Shown here one piece after another: positions 45,726 through 56,054 of a stretch of 64,000 bases of DNA. Position numbers and translations under genes: made by a program. The notes under the pieces were generated by a model. That model saw nothing but the letters and a program-made list of their open reading frames with translations, ran no database searches and was not told the DNA's origin. The stretch's first letter is position 1. Each line of letters begins with the position of its first letter. Origin of the DNA: Alphaproteobacteria bacterium (GTDB lineage Bacteria; Pseudomonadota; Alphaproteobacteria; DSM-16000; Inquilinaceae); contig JANQSN010000059.1 of assembly GCA_028284045.1 (NCBI GenBank), positions 1-64,000 of the forward strand, in the 5' to 3' direction.

Positions 45726-46994
45726 TTAGAGGTCACGCAGCCATCCCCCCAATCGGCTGAACAGGCCGGTGCCGGGCGTCATCTCCTCCCCCACGGGGGC
45801 GAGCGCGGCCTCCGGCGGCTGCTCCAGCGCAAAGGCGACCAGTCCGGTGGTGGTGGCGAAGGCGGGCCCGCTGGTGACGTCGGCCACCCCGGGCAGCGCC
45901 GCGGGACGGCCCAGCCGCACCTGCTTGTCCAGCACCTTGGCGGCCAGCTCGCGCACGCCGGCAAGCTGGCTGCCGCCGCCGGTCAAGACGACCCGCCGGC
46001 CGGACGCCTGGGCGAAGCCGCTGACCTCCAGGCGCGAGCGCACCAGCTCGAAGATCTCCTCCAGCCGCGGCCGGATGATCCCGGTCAGCAGGCTCTTGGC
46101 GACCGGGCGGGTGCGGCCGGGCGCTTCCTCGCCGACCTGCGGCACCTCGATCATCTCGCCGTCGTCGGCGACGCCGTCGACGCAGCTTCCGGTCAGCGTC
46201 TTCAGCCGCTCCGCATAGGCGAGCGGCGTGGTCAGGCCGCGGGCGACATCGCTGGTCACATGGCTGCCGCCCAGCGGGATGCAGTCCGACATCACCATGG
46301 TGCCGTCGACGAACACGGCCATGGAGGTCGTGCCCCCGCCGAGGTCGATGACGGTGCCGCCGAGCTGGCGTTCGTCCTCCACCAGCGCCGCCAGGCCGGC
46401 GGCATAGGGCGCGACCACCACCTGCTCGATCTCCAGATGGCAGCGGCCGAGGCAGGCGGAGAGGTTGCGCAAGGCCGCGGTGGTCGCCGTGACCAGATGC
46501 AGATCGACGCCCAGCGCATTGCCGAACATGCCGCGCGGGTCGCGGATGCCGCGCATGCCGTCGATGGCGTAGCCCACCGGGATGGCGTGGACGATCTCGC
46601 TGTCGGGCGCGACGGCGATCTGGCTGTGGGCGCGCATGATGCGGCGCAGGTCGCCCTCGCCCACCTCCTGACCGCCCACCGGCACCTCCAGCCAGGCGCC
46701 TTGAGAGGCAGGATGCCCGCTGGACAGGTTGACGACGGCGCGGCGCACGGTCTCGCCGGCCGCCTTCTCCGCCGCCGTGACCGCGGCGCCGACCGCCTGG
46801 GCCGCCGCCTCCATGTCGACGATGGCGCCGCCGCGCACCCCCTGGCTGACCTGATGGCCGATGCCGATGATGCGCGCCCGGCCGACCTCGTCGACGCGCG
46901 CGATGAAGCAGGCGATCTTGCTCGACCCGAGATCCAGCGCGCAGACGATCTCGCCATGCGCGCGCAGGCGCGGCTTGCGGCCGTTATGCCCCAT
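45726..46994 (-). CDS. ftsA: Cell division protein FtsA
   Basis: Actin-like ATPase that ties FtsZ to the membrane. 422 residues; ATP-binding segments VCALDLGSSKIACFIARVDE, VIDLGGGTTSMAVFVDG and VVLTGGGSQLAGVRELAAKV. The C-terminal amphipathic helix FSRLGGWLRDL would touch the membrane. GAGGGAGGGCGGCC before the ATG is a strong ribosome site. It follows ftsQ after 42 bp. Confidence 0.98.
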   Translation of the reverse strand: MGHNGRKPRLRAHGEIVCALDLGSSKIACFIARVDEVGRARIIGIGHQVSQGVRGGAIVDMEAAAQAVGAAVTAAEKAAGETVRRAVVNLSSGHPASQGAWLEVPVGGQEVGEGDLRRIMRAHSQIAVAPDSEIVHAIPVGYAIDGMRGIRDPRGMFGNALGVDLHLVTATTAALRNLSACLGRCHLEIEQVVVAPYAAGLAALVEDERQLGGTVIDLGGGTTSMAVFVDGTMVMSDCIPLGGSHVTSDVARGLTTPLAYAERLKTLTGSCVDGVADDGEMIEVPQVGEEAPGRTRPVAKSLLTGIIRPRLEEIFELVRSRLEVSGFAQASGRRVVLTGGGSQLAGVRELAAKVLDKQVRLGRPAALPGVADVTSGPAFATTTGLVAFALEQPPEAALAPVGEEMTPGTGLFSRLGGWLRDL

Positions 46995-47036
46995 GGCCGC
47001 CCTCCCTCATCGGTCGGACGGTGATGACGGACGGGT

Positions 47037-47873
47037 TCACGTGCTCTCCTCCGGCAGCCGGCGGCGTTCGGCGCCGGCCGGCGTCATCTCGATGTAGAGG
47101 CGGTCGGGCAGGCGCAGATCGATCGCCACGACGTCGCGGTCGAAGACGTCCTCGCGGCGCTGCAGGGCGGCCAAGCGGACCAGCGCGTCGGCCGCACCGA
47201 CCGCCGGCAGCCGCACGGTGACGCCGTTGTCGAGGCGGAGGTCCCACCGCCGCTCGCCCACCCGCACGGCGGCGGCGACCCGGCCGGCGACCGCCGGCGT
47301 GACCGTCAGAAGGGCGAGGAAGGCCTGCGCCTCCACGTCCGCATCGGCACCCACGACATGGGGCAGATGGGCGAAACGCTCCAACCCGTCGGCGGCCAGC
47401 ACCACGCCCTCGGCATCGATCAGCACGAGGCGTTGCTCGTGCTGCCACAGCGCCATCGGCCGGCGCTCTTCGACATGCAGGACCAGCGTGTCGGGCAGCC
47501 GCCGCGCGACACGGGCGGTGCGCACCCAGGCCAGCGCCTCCACGCGGTCGCGCACGGCCGCCGGGTCGATCGCGAGCAGGGAGTCGCCGCGCGACACCCC
47601 CACCGCCCCCAGCAGTGCGGGCACCTCGGCATTGTGCCGGCCGGTGACCAGCACCTCCTCGACCGCCAGGCCGGCGCGCGTCGTCAACACGCGCCACGCT
47701 CCCTCCGCACCGCCATGCGCCGCAGTCAGGGACCATCCGCCGGCCACGACCGCGGCGGCGGCAACCACCGCCAGGCCGCGGCGCCAGGCACGCGCCGAGG
47801 GTCCGCGCCAGCGCTGGCGGCGGATCCGGCCGGATACGAGCCCGGCGGCCGCAGCGGCGGTCAGGCGTCGCAT
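47037..47873 (-). CDS. ftsQ: Cell division protein FtsQ
   Basis: Single-pass divisome protein. 278 residues: basic cytoplasmic part (RIRRQRWRGPSARAWRRG), one helix (LAVVAAAAVVAGGWSLTA), then a POTRA domain (GLAVEEVLVTGRHNAEVPAL, TLVLHVEERRPMALWQHEQR) and beta domain in the periplasm. Overlaps the end of ddl by 13 bp. Confidence 0.95.
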   Translation of the reverse strand: MRRLTAAAAAGLVSGRIRRQRWRGPSARAWRRGLAVVAAAAVVAGGWSLTAAHGGAEGAWRVLTTRAGLAVEEVLVTGRHNAEVPALLGAVGVSRGDSLLAIDPAAVRDRVEALAWVRTARVARRLPDTLVLHVEERRPMALWQHEQRLVLIDAEGVVLAADGLERFAHLPHVVGADADVEAQAFLALLTVTPAVAGRVAAAVRVGERRWDLRLDNGVTVRLPAVGAADALVRLAALQRREDVFDRDVVAIDLRLPDRLYIEMTPAGAERRRLPEEST

Positions 47874-48808
47874 TCAGCGTTCTCCACCATCCAGGCGCAC
47901 AGCTCGGCGAAGCTCATGCCGAGATGGCCGGCCTGCTCCGGCACCAGCGACAGGGGCGTCATGCCGGGCTGGGTGTTGACCTCCAGCATGAACAGGCCCT
48001 CGGTGCCCGGCCGGCTCTCGTCGTAGCGGAAGTCCGCCCGGCTGATGCCGCGGCAGCCCAGCGCCCGATGCGCCCGCTCCGCGAGGTCGAGGCAGGCCGC
48101 GCCGACCGCCGCGGGGACCTTCGCCGGCACCACATGCACGGCCAGCCCGTCGGTGTATTTGGCGGCGTAGTCGTAGAAGCCGTCGGTCGGGCAGATATCG
48201 GTGACGGTCATCGCGCGCACGGCCTGGCCGTCGTCCATCACCGCGACGGTCAGCTCGCGGCCCGGGATGTAGCGCTCCACCAGCACGTCGTCGCCATAGG
48301 GCCATGGGCCGTCGACGAAGGGGCGGCGGTTGTCGCCGTCGCGGATGATGTGGATGCCGACGGAGGAGCCCTCGTCGACCGGCTTGACCACATAGGGCGG
48401 GTCCATCGGATGGCCGTCGGCCAGCGCCGCGCGGCCGACCACCCGGCCCTCCGGCACCGGCACGCCCGCCGCGGTCAGGACGGTGCGCGCCATCGCCTTG
48501 TTCATCGCCACCGCCGAGGCAAGAAGCCCGGAATGGGTGAACGGGATCTCCAGGAAGTTCAGCACCCCCTGGATCAACCCATCCTCGCCGCCGCGGCCGT
48601 GCAGCGCGTTGAAGATGGCGTCGGGCCGCGGGTCGAGCGCGGCCAGCAGCGCGCCCAGGTCCCGCTGCACGTCGATGGGCGTGACCCGGTAGCCGGCCTC
48701 TTCGAGGGCGTCGGCGCATTCCCGCCCGGAGGTCAAGGAGACCTCTCGCTCCGCCGACCAGCCGCCCATCAGCACGGCGACATGGTGGAACCGCCGGGGC
48801 GCGCTCAT
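47861..48808 (-). CDS. ddl: D-alanine--D-alanine ligase
   Basis: Makes the D-Ala-D-Ala dipeptide for peptidoglycan. 315 residues, ATP-grasp fold: [20 protein letters not shown] at the N-terminus, [40 protein letters not shown] and the metal-binding end [20 protein letters not shown]. DdlB type by size and location. The start overlaps murB by 4 bp. Confidence 0.97.
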   Translation of the reverse strand: MSAPRRFHHVAVLMGGWSAEREVSLTSGRECADALEEAGYRVTPIDVQRDLGALLAALDPRPDAIFNALHGRGGEDGLIQGVLNFLEIPFTHSGLLASAVAMNKAMARTVLTAAGVPVPEGRVVGRAALADGHPMDPPYVVKPVDEGSSVGIHIIRDGDNRRPFVDGPWPYGDDVLVERYIPGRELTVAVMDDGQAVRAMTVTDICPTDGFYDYAAKYTDGLAVHVVPAKVPAAVGAACLDLAERAHRALGCRGISRADFRYDESRPGTEGLFMLEVNTQPGMTPLSLVPEQAGHLGMSFAELCAWMVENAECDA

Positions 48809-49755
48809 CGCCCCTCCTCCCCGGCCGGCCGGCCGATCCGCCGGATCTCCCAGCGCAGTTCCACCCCGCTGGTCTCCGCCACGCGGCGGCGCACCTCCTC
48901 GCCCAGGCCCTCCAGATCGGCCGCGGTCGCGGTGCCGGTGTTGATCAGGAAGTTGCAGTGCAGCGGCGACACCTGCGCGCCGCCGCGCACCAGCCCGCGG
49001 CAGCCCGCGGCGTCGATCAGCGCCCAGGCCTTCTGACCGCGTGGGTTGGCGAAGGTGGATCCGCCGGTGCGGGTGCGGATCGGCTGGGTCGCCGCGCGCA
49101 TCTCGGCGATCTCGCTCATGCGACGGCGGATCTGGTCGGGCTCGCCGGGGCCGCCGGCCAACACCGCGCCGGTCAGGATCCAGTCCGCCGGCACGTCGGA
49201 ATGGCGGTAGCTGAGCCCCATCTCCGCCGGCGACAGCGTGTGCGCCCGGCCGGCGCGGTCCAGCGCCCGGGCTTCCACCAGCACGTCCTTGACCTCGCTG
49301 CCATAGGCGCCGGCGTTCATGCGCAGGCCGCCGCCCAGCGTGCCGGGCACGCCGATGAGGAATTCCAGCCCGGCGATGCCGGCGGCCGCCGCGGTTTGGG
49401 CGATGGTGGCGTCCAGCGCCCCGGCGCCGCAGTCAAGGCGGTGGTCGCCGGCCGGCTCGATCGCCGTGAAGCCGCGGCCGAGGCGCACCACCACACCCGG
49501 CACGCCGCCGTCGCGCACCAGCAGGTTTGATGCCACGCCGATCACCGTGACCGGCACCTCAGCCGGGCAGCCGGCCAGGAAGTCCGCCAGGTCTTGCGGG
49601 TCGGCCGGTCGGAACAGCACCTCCGCCGGGCCGCCGACGCGGAACCAGGTGGTGCTGGCCAGCGGCACGTCCCGGGCGATGCGCCCGCGTACCGGCGGCA
49701 GGCGGTCGATCAGGTGCGGCGCGTCGCCGCCCGGGATCTCGCGGGCCGGCATCAT
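48805..49755 (-). CDS. murB: UDP-N-acetylenolpyruvoylglucosamine reductase MurB
   Basis: Flavoenzyme finishing UDP-MurNAc. 316 residues from the first of two ATGs (49753-49755), overlapping the murC stop. FAD-binding part with [20 protein letters not shown] and [20 protein letters not shown]. Substrate part with [33 protein letters not shown] and catalytic [19 protein letters not shown]-dependent; cytoplasmic. Confidence 0.97.
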   Translation of the reverse strand: MMPAREIPGGDAPHLIDRLPPVRGRIARDVPLASTTWFRVGGPAEVLFRPADPQDLADFLAGCPAEVPVTVIGVASNLLVRDGGVPGVVVRLGRGFTAIEPAGDHRLDCGAGALDATIAQTAAAAGIAGLEFLIGVPGTLGGGLRMNAGAYGSEVKDVLVEARALDRAGRAHTLSPAEMGLSYRHSDVPADWILTGAVLAGGPGEPDQIRRRMSEIAEMRAATQPIRTRTGGSTFANPRGQKAWALIDAAGCRGLVRGGAQVSPLHCNFLINTGTATAADLEGLGEEVRRRVAETSGVELRWEIRRIGRPAGEEGR

Positions 49756-51197
49756 GACGCCCCCCCGCCGGCCCGGCTCGCCGGCGCCAGCCGGTCGGCC
49801 AAAGCCTGCGGCAGCGCATGCGCCCACTGGGTGACGGTGCCGGCGCCGAGGCAGACCACCAGATCGCCCGGCCCGGCCATCTCCGCGGCGATCTCGGCGA
49901 GATGGTCCGGCCCCGGCAACGGCATCACCAGGCGATGGCCGCGGCTGCGCAGACCCTCCACGAAGGCCGGCTTGTCGATGCCGGGGATCGGCGCCTCGCC
50001 GGCCGGATAGACGTCCGCGACGATCACCGCGTCGGCGTCGTTGAAGCAGGTGCAGAACTCGTTGAACAGGCTCTGCAGGCGCGAGTAGCGATGCGGCTGC
50101 ACGACGGCGATCACCCGGTTCTCCGGCCCCGCCGTCAACCGGGCCGCCTTCAACACCGCGGCGATCTCCACCGGGTGGTGGGCGTAGTCGTCGATCACCG
50201 TGATGCCGCCGGCCTGGCCGGTGCGGGTGAAGCGGCGCTTGACGCCTTCGAAGCGCGCCAGGGCGGCAACGATGCGCGCGTCGTCGAGGCCCATCTCCGT
50301 CGCCACGGCGATGCCGGCCAGCGCGTTCAGCACGTTGTGCTCGCCGACCATCGGCAGGCGGATGTCGCCGAGGATCCGCTCGCTGCCGTCGGCACGGTTG
50401 GCGATGCGCGCCTCGAAATGGGCGCCCTCGCTGTCGAAGCCGACATTGATGGCGCGGACATCGGCCTGAGGGCTGAAGCCGTAGGTCAGGATTCGGCGGT
50501 CCAGCACCCGCGGGATCATCGCCTGGACCTCGGCATGGTCGATGCACATCGCCGCGAAGCCGTAGAACGGCACGTTGGTTACGAACTGCTCGAAGGCGTG
50601 GCGCAGCGCGTCGAAGTCGCCGTAGTGATCGAGATGCTCGGGGTCGATATTGGTGACCACGGCGATCACCGCCGGCAGGCGGGTGAAGGTGCCGTCGCTC
50701 TCGTCGGCCTCCACGACCATCCAGTCGCCCTGGCCGAGCCGGGCGTTGGTCCCGTAGGCATTGATGATTCCGCCGTTGATCACGGTCGGGTCCATGCCGC
50801 CGCCGTCCAGCAGGCTGGCGATCAGCGAGGTCGTGGTGGTCTTGCCGTGGGTCCCGCCGACGGCGACCGACCATTTCAGGCGCATCAGCTCGCCCAGCAT
50901 CTCCGCCCGGCGGACCACCGGCATCATCCGCGCGCGCGCCGCGACAACCTCCGGGTTGTCCGGCTTGACGGCCGACGAGATGACGGCGACGGCGGCGTCG
51001 GCCAGGTTGTCCGCGCGGTGGCCGATCTCCACCGGGATCCCCAACCCCCTCAGACGCGCCACATTGGCGCCCTCCGCCAAGTCGGAGCCGCGCACCGAAT
51101 AGCCGAGATTGTGCAGGATCTCCGCGATCCCGCTCATGCCGATCCCGCCGATGCCGACGAAATGGATCGTGCCGAGGTCGAGCGGCATCTGCCTCAT
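49752..51197 (-). CDS. murC: UDP-N-acetylmuramate--L-alanine ligase MurC
   Basis: Adds L-Ala to UDP-MurNAc. 481 residues; [20 protein letters not shown] at the N-terminus binds UDP, ATP loop [20 protein letters not shown], then [20 protein letters not shown] and [20 protein letters not shown]. Overlaps both neighbours by 4 bp. Confidence 0.98.
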   Translation of the reverse strand: MRQMPLDLGTIHFVGIGGIGMSGIAEILHNLGYSVRGSDLAEGANVARLRGLGIPVEIGHRADNLADAAVAVISSAVKPDNPEVVAARARMMPVVRRAEMLGELMRLKWSVAVGGTHGKTTTTSLIASLLDGGGMDPTVINGGIINAYGTNARLGQGDWMVVEADESDGTFTRLPAVIAVVTNIDPEHLDHYGDFDALRHAFEQFVTNVPFYGFAAMCIDHAEVQAMIPRVLDRRILTYGFSPQADVRAINVGFDSEGAHFEARIANRADGSERILGDIRLPMVGEHNVLNALAGIAVATEMGLDDARIVAALARFEGVKRRFTRTGQAGGITVIDDYAHHPVEIAAVLKAARLTAGPENRVIAVVQPHRYSRLQSLFNEFCTCFNDADAVIVADVYPAGEAPIPGIDKPAFVEGLRSRGHRLVMPLPGPDHLAEIAAEMAGPGDLVVCLGAGTVTQWAHALPQALADRLAPASRAGGGAS

Positions 51198-52399
51198 GCG
51201 GCGGCCTCCCTCGGCCGGTCGCGGCCGGACACCGCGCGGTCGCCGCCGTTGCGGCCGCCCCCATTGCGGTCACCGTTCAGCCGGCCGAGCCGCACCACCT
51301 CGCGGGCCAAGTCCTCCGCCGCATCGGGCCGCGCAAAGGCAAGCGCCGCCTCCGCCAGCGTGACCAGTGCATCCGGCTCGTCGAACAGGGTGACCAGCGC
51401 CTGGGCGAGCCGGGCGGCGGTGAAGTCGCTCTCCGCGATCGCCCAGCAGCCGCCGGCGTCGGCGAAGCGCTCCGCATTCAGGCTCTGATGGTCATCGGTC
51501 GCATGGGGGTAGGGCACCAGGATCGACGGCCGGCCGACCACCGCCAGCTCCGCGATGGTCGAGGCGCCGGCCCGCGCGACGATCAGGTGCGAGCCGGAGA
51601 TGCGGTCGGGCAGGTCGGCGAAGAAGCTGTCCAGCGCCACCCGGACGCCGGTCGCGGCGTAGGCGGCGCGGGCCTGGTCGAGGTCCTCCGGCCGGCATTG
51701 CTGGGTGACCTCCAGCCGCCGCTTCACCGCGCTGGGCAGCGCCTTGAAGGCGTCGGGCACGACGCGGCTGAAGACCCGCGCCCCCTGGCTGCCGCCGAAG
51801 ACGAGCAGGCGGATCGGCCCGGCGGGGCCTGGCGCATGGTAGGTCGCACCGGCGCGCGCCAGCACCGCCGCACGCACCGGATTGCCGGTCAGCACAACCG
51901 GCGTGGACACGCCCGGCGGCAGGCCGCGCAGCTTGGGGAAGGACGAAGCGATGATGCGCGCCCGCCCGGCCAGCCAGCGGTTGGCCCGGCCGAGCCGGCT
52001 GTTCTGCTCGTGCAGCAGGCAGGGCACCGACAGCGAGGCCGCCGCCCGCACCGTCGGCAGCGAGGGATAGCCGCCGAAGCCGACCACCACCGCGGGCTTC
52101 AGCCGGCCGAGCAGGCGGCGCGCCTGCAGAAACCCGATGCCCAGCGCCCACAGGCCGGCGAGGCGGCCGATCATGCCGGCGCCGAGCTGGCGGGCGCTGA
52201 TCCGGTGGACCCGCACCTGCGGCAGGCTGGCGCCGAAGGTGCCGCCGCGCGGGTCGGTGACCAGCGCCACCTCATGCCCCCGGCGAACCAGCGCGCGCGC
52301 CAGCGCCTCCGCGGGGAAGAGGTGCCCGCCGGTGCCGCCGGCGGCCAGCACCACCGGCCGGGCCGGCGCTGCGGCGCGGGAGGAACGCCGCGCCGTCAT
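51194..52399 (-). CDS. murG: Lipid II synthase MurG
   Basis: Transfers GlcNAc onto lipid I at the inner face of the membrane. 401 residues from the ATG at 52397-52399, overlapping the ftsW stop. [60 protein letters not shown] and the UDP-GlcNAc site [20 protein letters not shown] are present. The C-terminus carries an unusual Asn/Gly/Arg-rich tail ([14 protein letters not shown]) that most MurGs lack. Confidence 0.97.
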   Translation of the reverse strand: MTARRSSRAAAPARPVVLAAGGTGGHLFPAEALARALVRRGHEVALVTDPRGGTFGASLPQVRVHRISARQLGAGMIGRLAGLWALGIGFLQARRLLGRLKPAVVVGFGGYPSLPTVRAAASLSVPCLLHEQNSRLGRANRWLAGRARIIASSFPKLRGLPPGVSTPVVLTGNPVRAAVLARAGATYHAPGPAGPIRLLVFGGSQGARVFSRVVPDAFKALPSAVKRRLEVTQQCRPEDLDQARAAYAATGVRVALDSFFADLPDRISGSHLIVARAGASTIAELAVVGRPSILVPYPHATDDHQSLNAERFADAGGCWAIAESDFTAARLAQALVTLFDEPDALVTLAEAALAFARPDAAEDLAREVVRLGRLNGDRNGGGRNGGDRAVSGRDRPREAAA

Positions 52400-53520
52400 C
52401 GCCGCGTCCACCGGCTGGGCCGGCGCCGGGTCAGCGCCAGCACCATGCCCATGCCCAGCCCGACCGCCAGCAGGGACGAGCCGCCATAGCTGACGAAGGG
52501 CAGCGTCATGCCCTTGGTCGGGATCAGGTGCAGGCTGGAGGCCATGTTGACCACCGCCTGCACGGCAAACAGCGCCACCAGCCCAACGGTGGCGATGATC
52601 ACGAACCCGTCCTCGTCCTCGCGCACCCGACGCAGGCCGCGCAGCATGACCAGCGCGAACAGGCCGACCAGGGCGAGACACCACAGCGCCCCGAACTCCT
52701 CGCCTGCGACGGCGAAGATGAAGTCGGTATGGGCGTCCGGCAGCGAGAGCTTGACGGTTCCCTCGCCGGGCCCGGTGCCCAACAGGCCGCCGTTGCGGAA
52801 GGCTTCCAGCGAGCGGTCGATCTGATAGCGGTCGCCCGCCGCGGGATCGAGGAAGCGGTCGATCCGGCTGGCGACGTGGTCGAACAGGTAGTAGCTGCCG
52901 ATCATCCCGCCGATGGCGGCGACGGCCAGCCCGCCGACCAGCCAGATCGACAGGCCGGCCAGGAAGAACTGCACGCCCCACACCGCGGCGACGACCACCG
53001 TCATGCCGAGATCGGGCTGAGCCAGCAGCAGAAGGGTGATGGTCAGGAACAACAGGATGGCGCCGTTGTAGCCGGCGCCATCGCCGCCGCGCCGGGCCTC
53101 GGCGAACAGCCAGGCGGCGACCACGGCGAAGCAGGGCTTGACGAACTCCGAGGGTTGGACGGTCAAGGGCCCGATCGCCAGCCAGCGGGTGGCGCCGTTG
53201 ACCTCCTTGCCGACCAGGAGCGTGGCGGCGACGCCGACCAGGCTGAGCGCCAGCACCACCACCGCCAGCCGCCGGACATCGCGCGGCGTCAGCAGCGACA
53301 CCGCCAGCATCACCGCCAGTGCCGGCAGCAGGAACACCATGTGGCGGATGACGAAATGCCATTCGCCGAGGTCCCGCCGCTCCGCCATCGCCGGGCTCGC
53401 CGTCACGGTCAGGACGATGCCGGCGCCGGCCAGCAGCACCAGGGCCGCCATGGTCCAGCGGTCGACGGTCCACCACCAGCGGGCGATGACCGAGGGGTCG
53501 GTGCGGTCGACCGGGATCAT
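52396..53520 (-). CDS. ftsW: Division SEDS glycosyltransferase FtsW
   Basis: Polymerises septal peptidoglycan with FtsI. 374 residues, about ten helices; VNGATRWLAIGPLTVQPSEF, AQPDLGMTVVVAAVWGVQFF, GPGEGTVKLSLPDAHTDFIF and IPTKGMTLPFVSYGGSSLLA are all diagnostic. Start ATG at 53518-53520, overlapping the murD stop by 4 bp. Confidence 0.97.
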   Translation of the reverse strand: MIPVDRTDPSVIARWWWTVDRWTMAALVLLAGAGIVLTVTASPAMAERRDLGEWHFVIRHMVFLLPALAVMLAVSLLTPRDVRRLAVVVLALSLVGVAATLLVGKEVNGATRWLAIGPLTVQPSEFVKPCFAVVAAWLFAEARRGGDGAGYNGAILLFLTITLLLLAQPDLGMTVVVAAVWGVQFFLAGLSIWLVGGLAVAAIGGMIGSYYLFDHVASRIDRFLDPAAGDRYQIDRSLEAFRNGGLLGTGPGEGTVKLSLPDAHTDFIFAVAGEEFGALWCLALVGLFALVMLRGLRRVREDEDGFVIIATVGLVALFAVQAVVNMASSLHLIPTKGMTLPFVSYGGSSLLAVGLGMGMVLALTRRRPSRWTRR

Positions 53521-54950
53521 GCCGCCCCCCGCACGATCTCGCCCGGCGTGCCGGCCGCGGCACCGCCGGCCAGCCCCTGCACCAGCCGGATGAAGGCATC
53601 GCCGCGCGCCTCGAAACTGGCGAACTGGTCGAACGACGCGCAGGCCGGCGACAGCAGCACCACCGGCGCCTCGCCGGTCCGCCGGGCATGCGCCCGCGCC
53701 GCGGCGAAGGCGGCGGTCACCGCCCGGTCCAGCGTGCCGCTCTGCGCCACCGTCACCCGGCCGTCGAGCGCCCGGGCGAAGGCGTCCGCCGCCTCGCCGA
53801 TCAGGAAGGTGCCGGCCACCCGGTCGAGCCACGGGGCGAGCACGTCCAGCGAGGCATCCTTCGGCCGGCCGCCGGCGATCCAAAAGATCGGCCGCCAGCA
53901 GGCGAGCGCCCGGGCCGCCGCGTCGGGATTGGTCGCCTTGCTGTCGTTGACGAAGCGCACGCCGTCGAGGGTGGCGACCGGTTGCTGGCGGTGCGCGAGA
54001 CCGGGGAAACGGCGGATGGCGGCGAACGCGGCGTCCTCCGCCACGCCGGCCGCCCGCGCCACGGCGAAGGCCGCCGCCGCGTTCTGCCAATTGTGCCGGC
54101 CCGGCAGGGCGGCGGCGTCGGCCAGGTCGCCGACCGCGCGCGCCGGCCCCGCCGTCTCGTCGTAGAGGCACCCGTCGCGCACCGAATAGCCGCCGGGCGC
54201 GGCCCCCTCGACCGAGATCGGCACGACACGCCGGCCGAACGGCACCGTCGCCAGCCGATCGTAGAGGCGGCGCGACCAGTCGTCGTCGATGCCGACCACC
54301 GCGGTCTGGCTGGCCGGCGGCGCGGCGAACAGCCGGGCCTTGGCGGCGACGTAGTCGGCCATGCCGGCATAGCGGTCGAGATGGTCGGGACTGATGTTGA
54401 GGAAGACGCCGATGCGCCAGCGCGCCAGCGAGATCGTCTCCAACTGGTAGGAGCTGACCTCCAGCACCCCCCACCCGTCCGGCCCCGGCAGATCGAGCGC
54501 CAGCGCCGGCGTGCCGAGATTGCCGCCGACGGCGACCGGATGACCGGCCTCGGCCAGCACATGGCCGATCAGCGCTGTCGTCGTCGACTTGCCGTTGGTG
54601 CCGGTGATGCCGATCAGCGGCACATCGGGACGGGCCAGCGCCATCAGGTCGATGTCCGACGCGATGCGCACGCCCGCGCCCGCCAGCCGGCGGACCACGG
54701 GATGGGGTGCCGGATGGCGGCGCGGAATGCCGGGGCTGAGCACCAGGATGTCGATGCCGGCCGGATCGGCCGCCGCCAGGTCGACGATCGGCACGCCAGC
54801 CGCACCCGCCGCCGCCCGCGCCGCGTCGCCGTCGTCCCAGGCGGCGACGGTCGCGCCCCCGGCGGCCAGCGCCCGCGCCGCGGCCAGGCCGGAGCGTCCG
54901 AGGCCGAGAACCGCGATCCGCATGTCCTTGAAGAGGGTGAGGTCGATCAT
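53517..54950 (-). CDS. murD: UDP-N-acetylmuramoylalanine--D-glutamate ligase MurD
   Basis: Adds D-Glu. 477 residues; IAVLGLGRSGLAAARALAAG opens the UMP-binding domain, ATP loop IGITGTNGKSTTTALIGHVL, central LNISPDHLDRYAGMADYVAA, and C-terminal FVNDSKATNPDAAARAL. 10 bp after mraY. Confidence 0.97.
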   Translation of the reverse strand: MIDLTLFKDMRIAVLGLGRSGLAAARALAAGGATVAAWDDGDAARAAAGAAGVPIVDLAAADPAGIDILVLSPGIPRRHPAPHPVVRRLAGAGVRIASDIDLMALARPDVPLIGITGTNGKSTTTALIGHVLAEAGHPVAVGGNLGTPALALDLPGPDGWGVLEVSSYQLETISLARWRIGVFLNISPDHLDRYAGMADYVAAKARLFAAPPASQTAVVGIDDDWSRRLYDRLATVPFGRRVVPISVEGAAPGGYSVRDGCLYDETAGPARAVGDLADAAALPGRHNWQNAAAAFAVARAAGVAEDAAFAAIRRFPGLAHRQQPVATLDGVRFVNDSKATNPDAAARALACWRPIFWIAGGRPKDASLDVLAPWLDRVAGTFLIGEAADAFARALDGRVTVAQSGTLDRAVTAAFAAARAHARRTGEAPVVLLSPACASFDQFASFEARGDAFIRLVQGLAGGAAAGTPGEIVRGAA

Positions 54951-54960
54951 CGCCGCCGCC

Positions 54961-56046
54961 TCACCGCAGCTTCAGCGTCGCCAGGCCGATCAGGGCCAGC
55001 ACGATGGCGATGATCCAGAAGCGGATGACGATGGTCGGCTCCGCCCACCCCTTCTGCTCGAAGTGGTGGTGCAGCGGCGCCATGGCGAAGACCCGCTTGC
55101 CGGTCAGCTTGAACGACGCGACTTGGACGATGACCGACACGGTCTCCAGCACGAACAGGCCGCCGATGATCGCCAGCACCAGCTCGTGCTTGGTGACCAC
55201 CGCGATCGCGCCGAGCGAGCCGCCCATGGCCAGCGAGCCGGTATCGCCCATGAACACCATGGCCGGCGGCGCGTTGAACCAAAGAAAACCGAGGCCGGCG
55301 CCGATCAGCGCGCCGCACAGAACCGCCAGCTCGCCCGCCCCCGGTACATGGTGGATCTGCAGGTAGTCGGCGAAGATGGCGTTGCCGGCGAGGTAGCTGA
55401 TGAAGCCGAAGCACAGCGCGGCGATGATCACCGGCCCGATCGCCAGGCCGTCCAGCCCGTCGGTCAGGTTCACGGCATTCGACGCGCCGACGATCACCAA
55501 GATCGCGAACGGCACGAAGAACAGGCCGAGCGCGACCAGCAGGTCCTTGAAGAACGGCACCGCCAGGCCGGTATCGATCGGCGTGTCGGTGACCGCGACG
55601 AACCAGGCCGCCGCCGCCCCGGCCACCACGATCTCCACGACCAGCTTCAGCCGGCCGTTCAGACCCTTCGGGTTGCGCTGGGTCAGCTTCAGATAGTCGT
55701 CGACGAAGCCGACCAGCCCGAAGCCGAAGGTGACCAGCAGCACGATCCAGACATAGTGGTTGGACAGATCCCCCCACAGCAGCACCGAGACCGTGACGCC
55801 GATCAGGATCAGCAAGCCGCCCATGGTCGGCGTGCCGGCCTTGGCGAGATGGCCCTTTGGCCCGTCCTCGCGGATCGGCTGACCGCTGCCCTGGGCCGAC
55901 TTCAGCCGGCCGATCAGCCACGGCCCCAGGACGAAGGCGACCAAGAGCGCGGTCAGGACCGCCGCGCCGGTCCGGAACGTGATGTACTGGAACAGGTTGA
56001 AGACGATGAAGTCGTCGGCCAGCGGAAACAGCAATTCCAACAGCAT
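54961..56046 (-). CDS. mraY: Phospho-MurNAc-pentapeptide transferase MraY
   Basis: Makes lipid I on undecaprenyl phosphate. 361 residues from the ATG at 56044-56046; ten helices. [40 protein letters not shown] (catalytic Asp pair), [39 protein letters not shown] and the His loop [20 protein letters not shown] are all present. Confidence 0.98.
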   Translation of the reverse strand: MLLELLFPLADDFIVFNLFQYITFRTGAAVLTALLVAFVLGPWLIGRLKSAQGSGQPIREDGPKGHLAKAGTPTMGGLLILIGVTVSVLLWGDLSNHYVWIVLLVTFGFGLVGFVDDYLKLTQRNPKGLNGRLKLVVEIVVAGAAAAWFVAVTDTPIDTGLAVPFFKDLLVALGLFFVPFAILVIVGASNAVNLTDGLDGLAIGPVIIAALCFGFISYLAGNAIFADYLQIHHVPGAGELAVLCGALIGAGLGFLWFNAPPAMVFMGDTGSLAMGGSLGAIAVVTKHELVLAIIGGLFVLETVSVIVQVASFKLTGKRVFAMAPLHHHFEQKGWAEPTIVIRFWIIAIVLALIGLATLKLR

Positions 56047-56054
56047 CGGACCGG

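Noticed and set aside
45554-45736. 60-codon frame between ftsA and ftsZ
   Set aside because: Pro/Arg-rich, GTG start inside the ftsA end, no family; treated as spacer.
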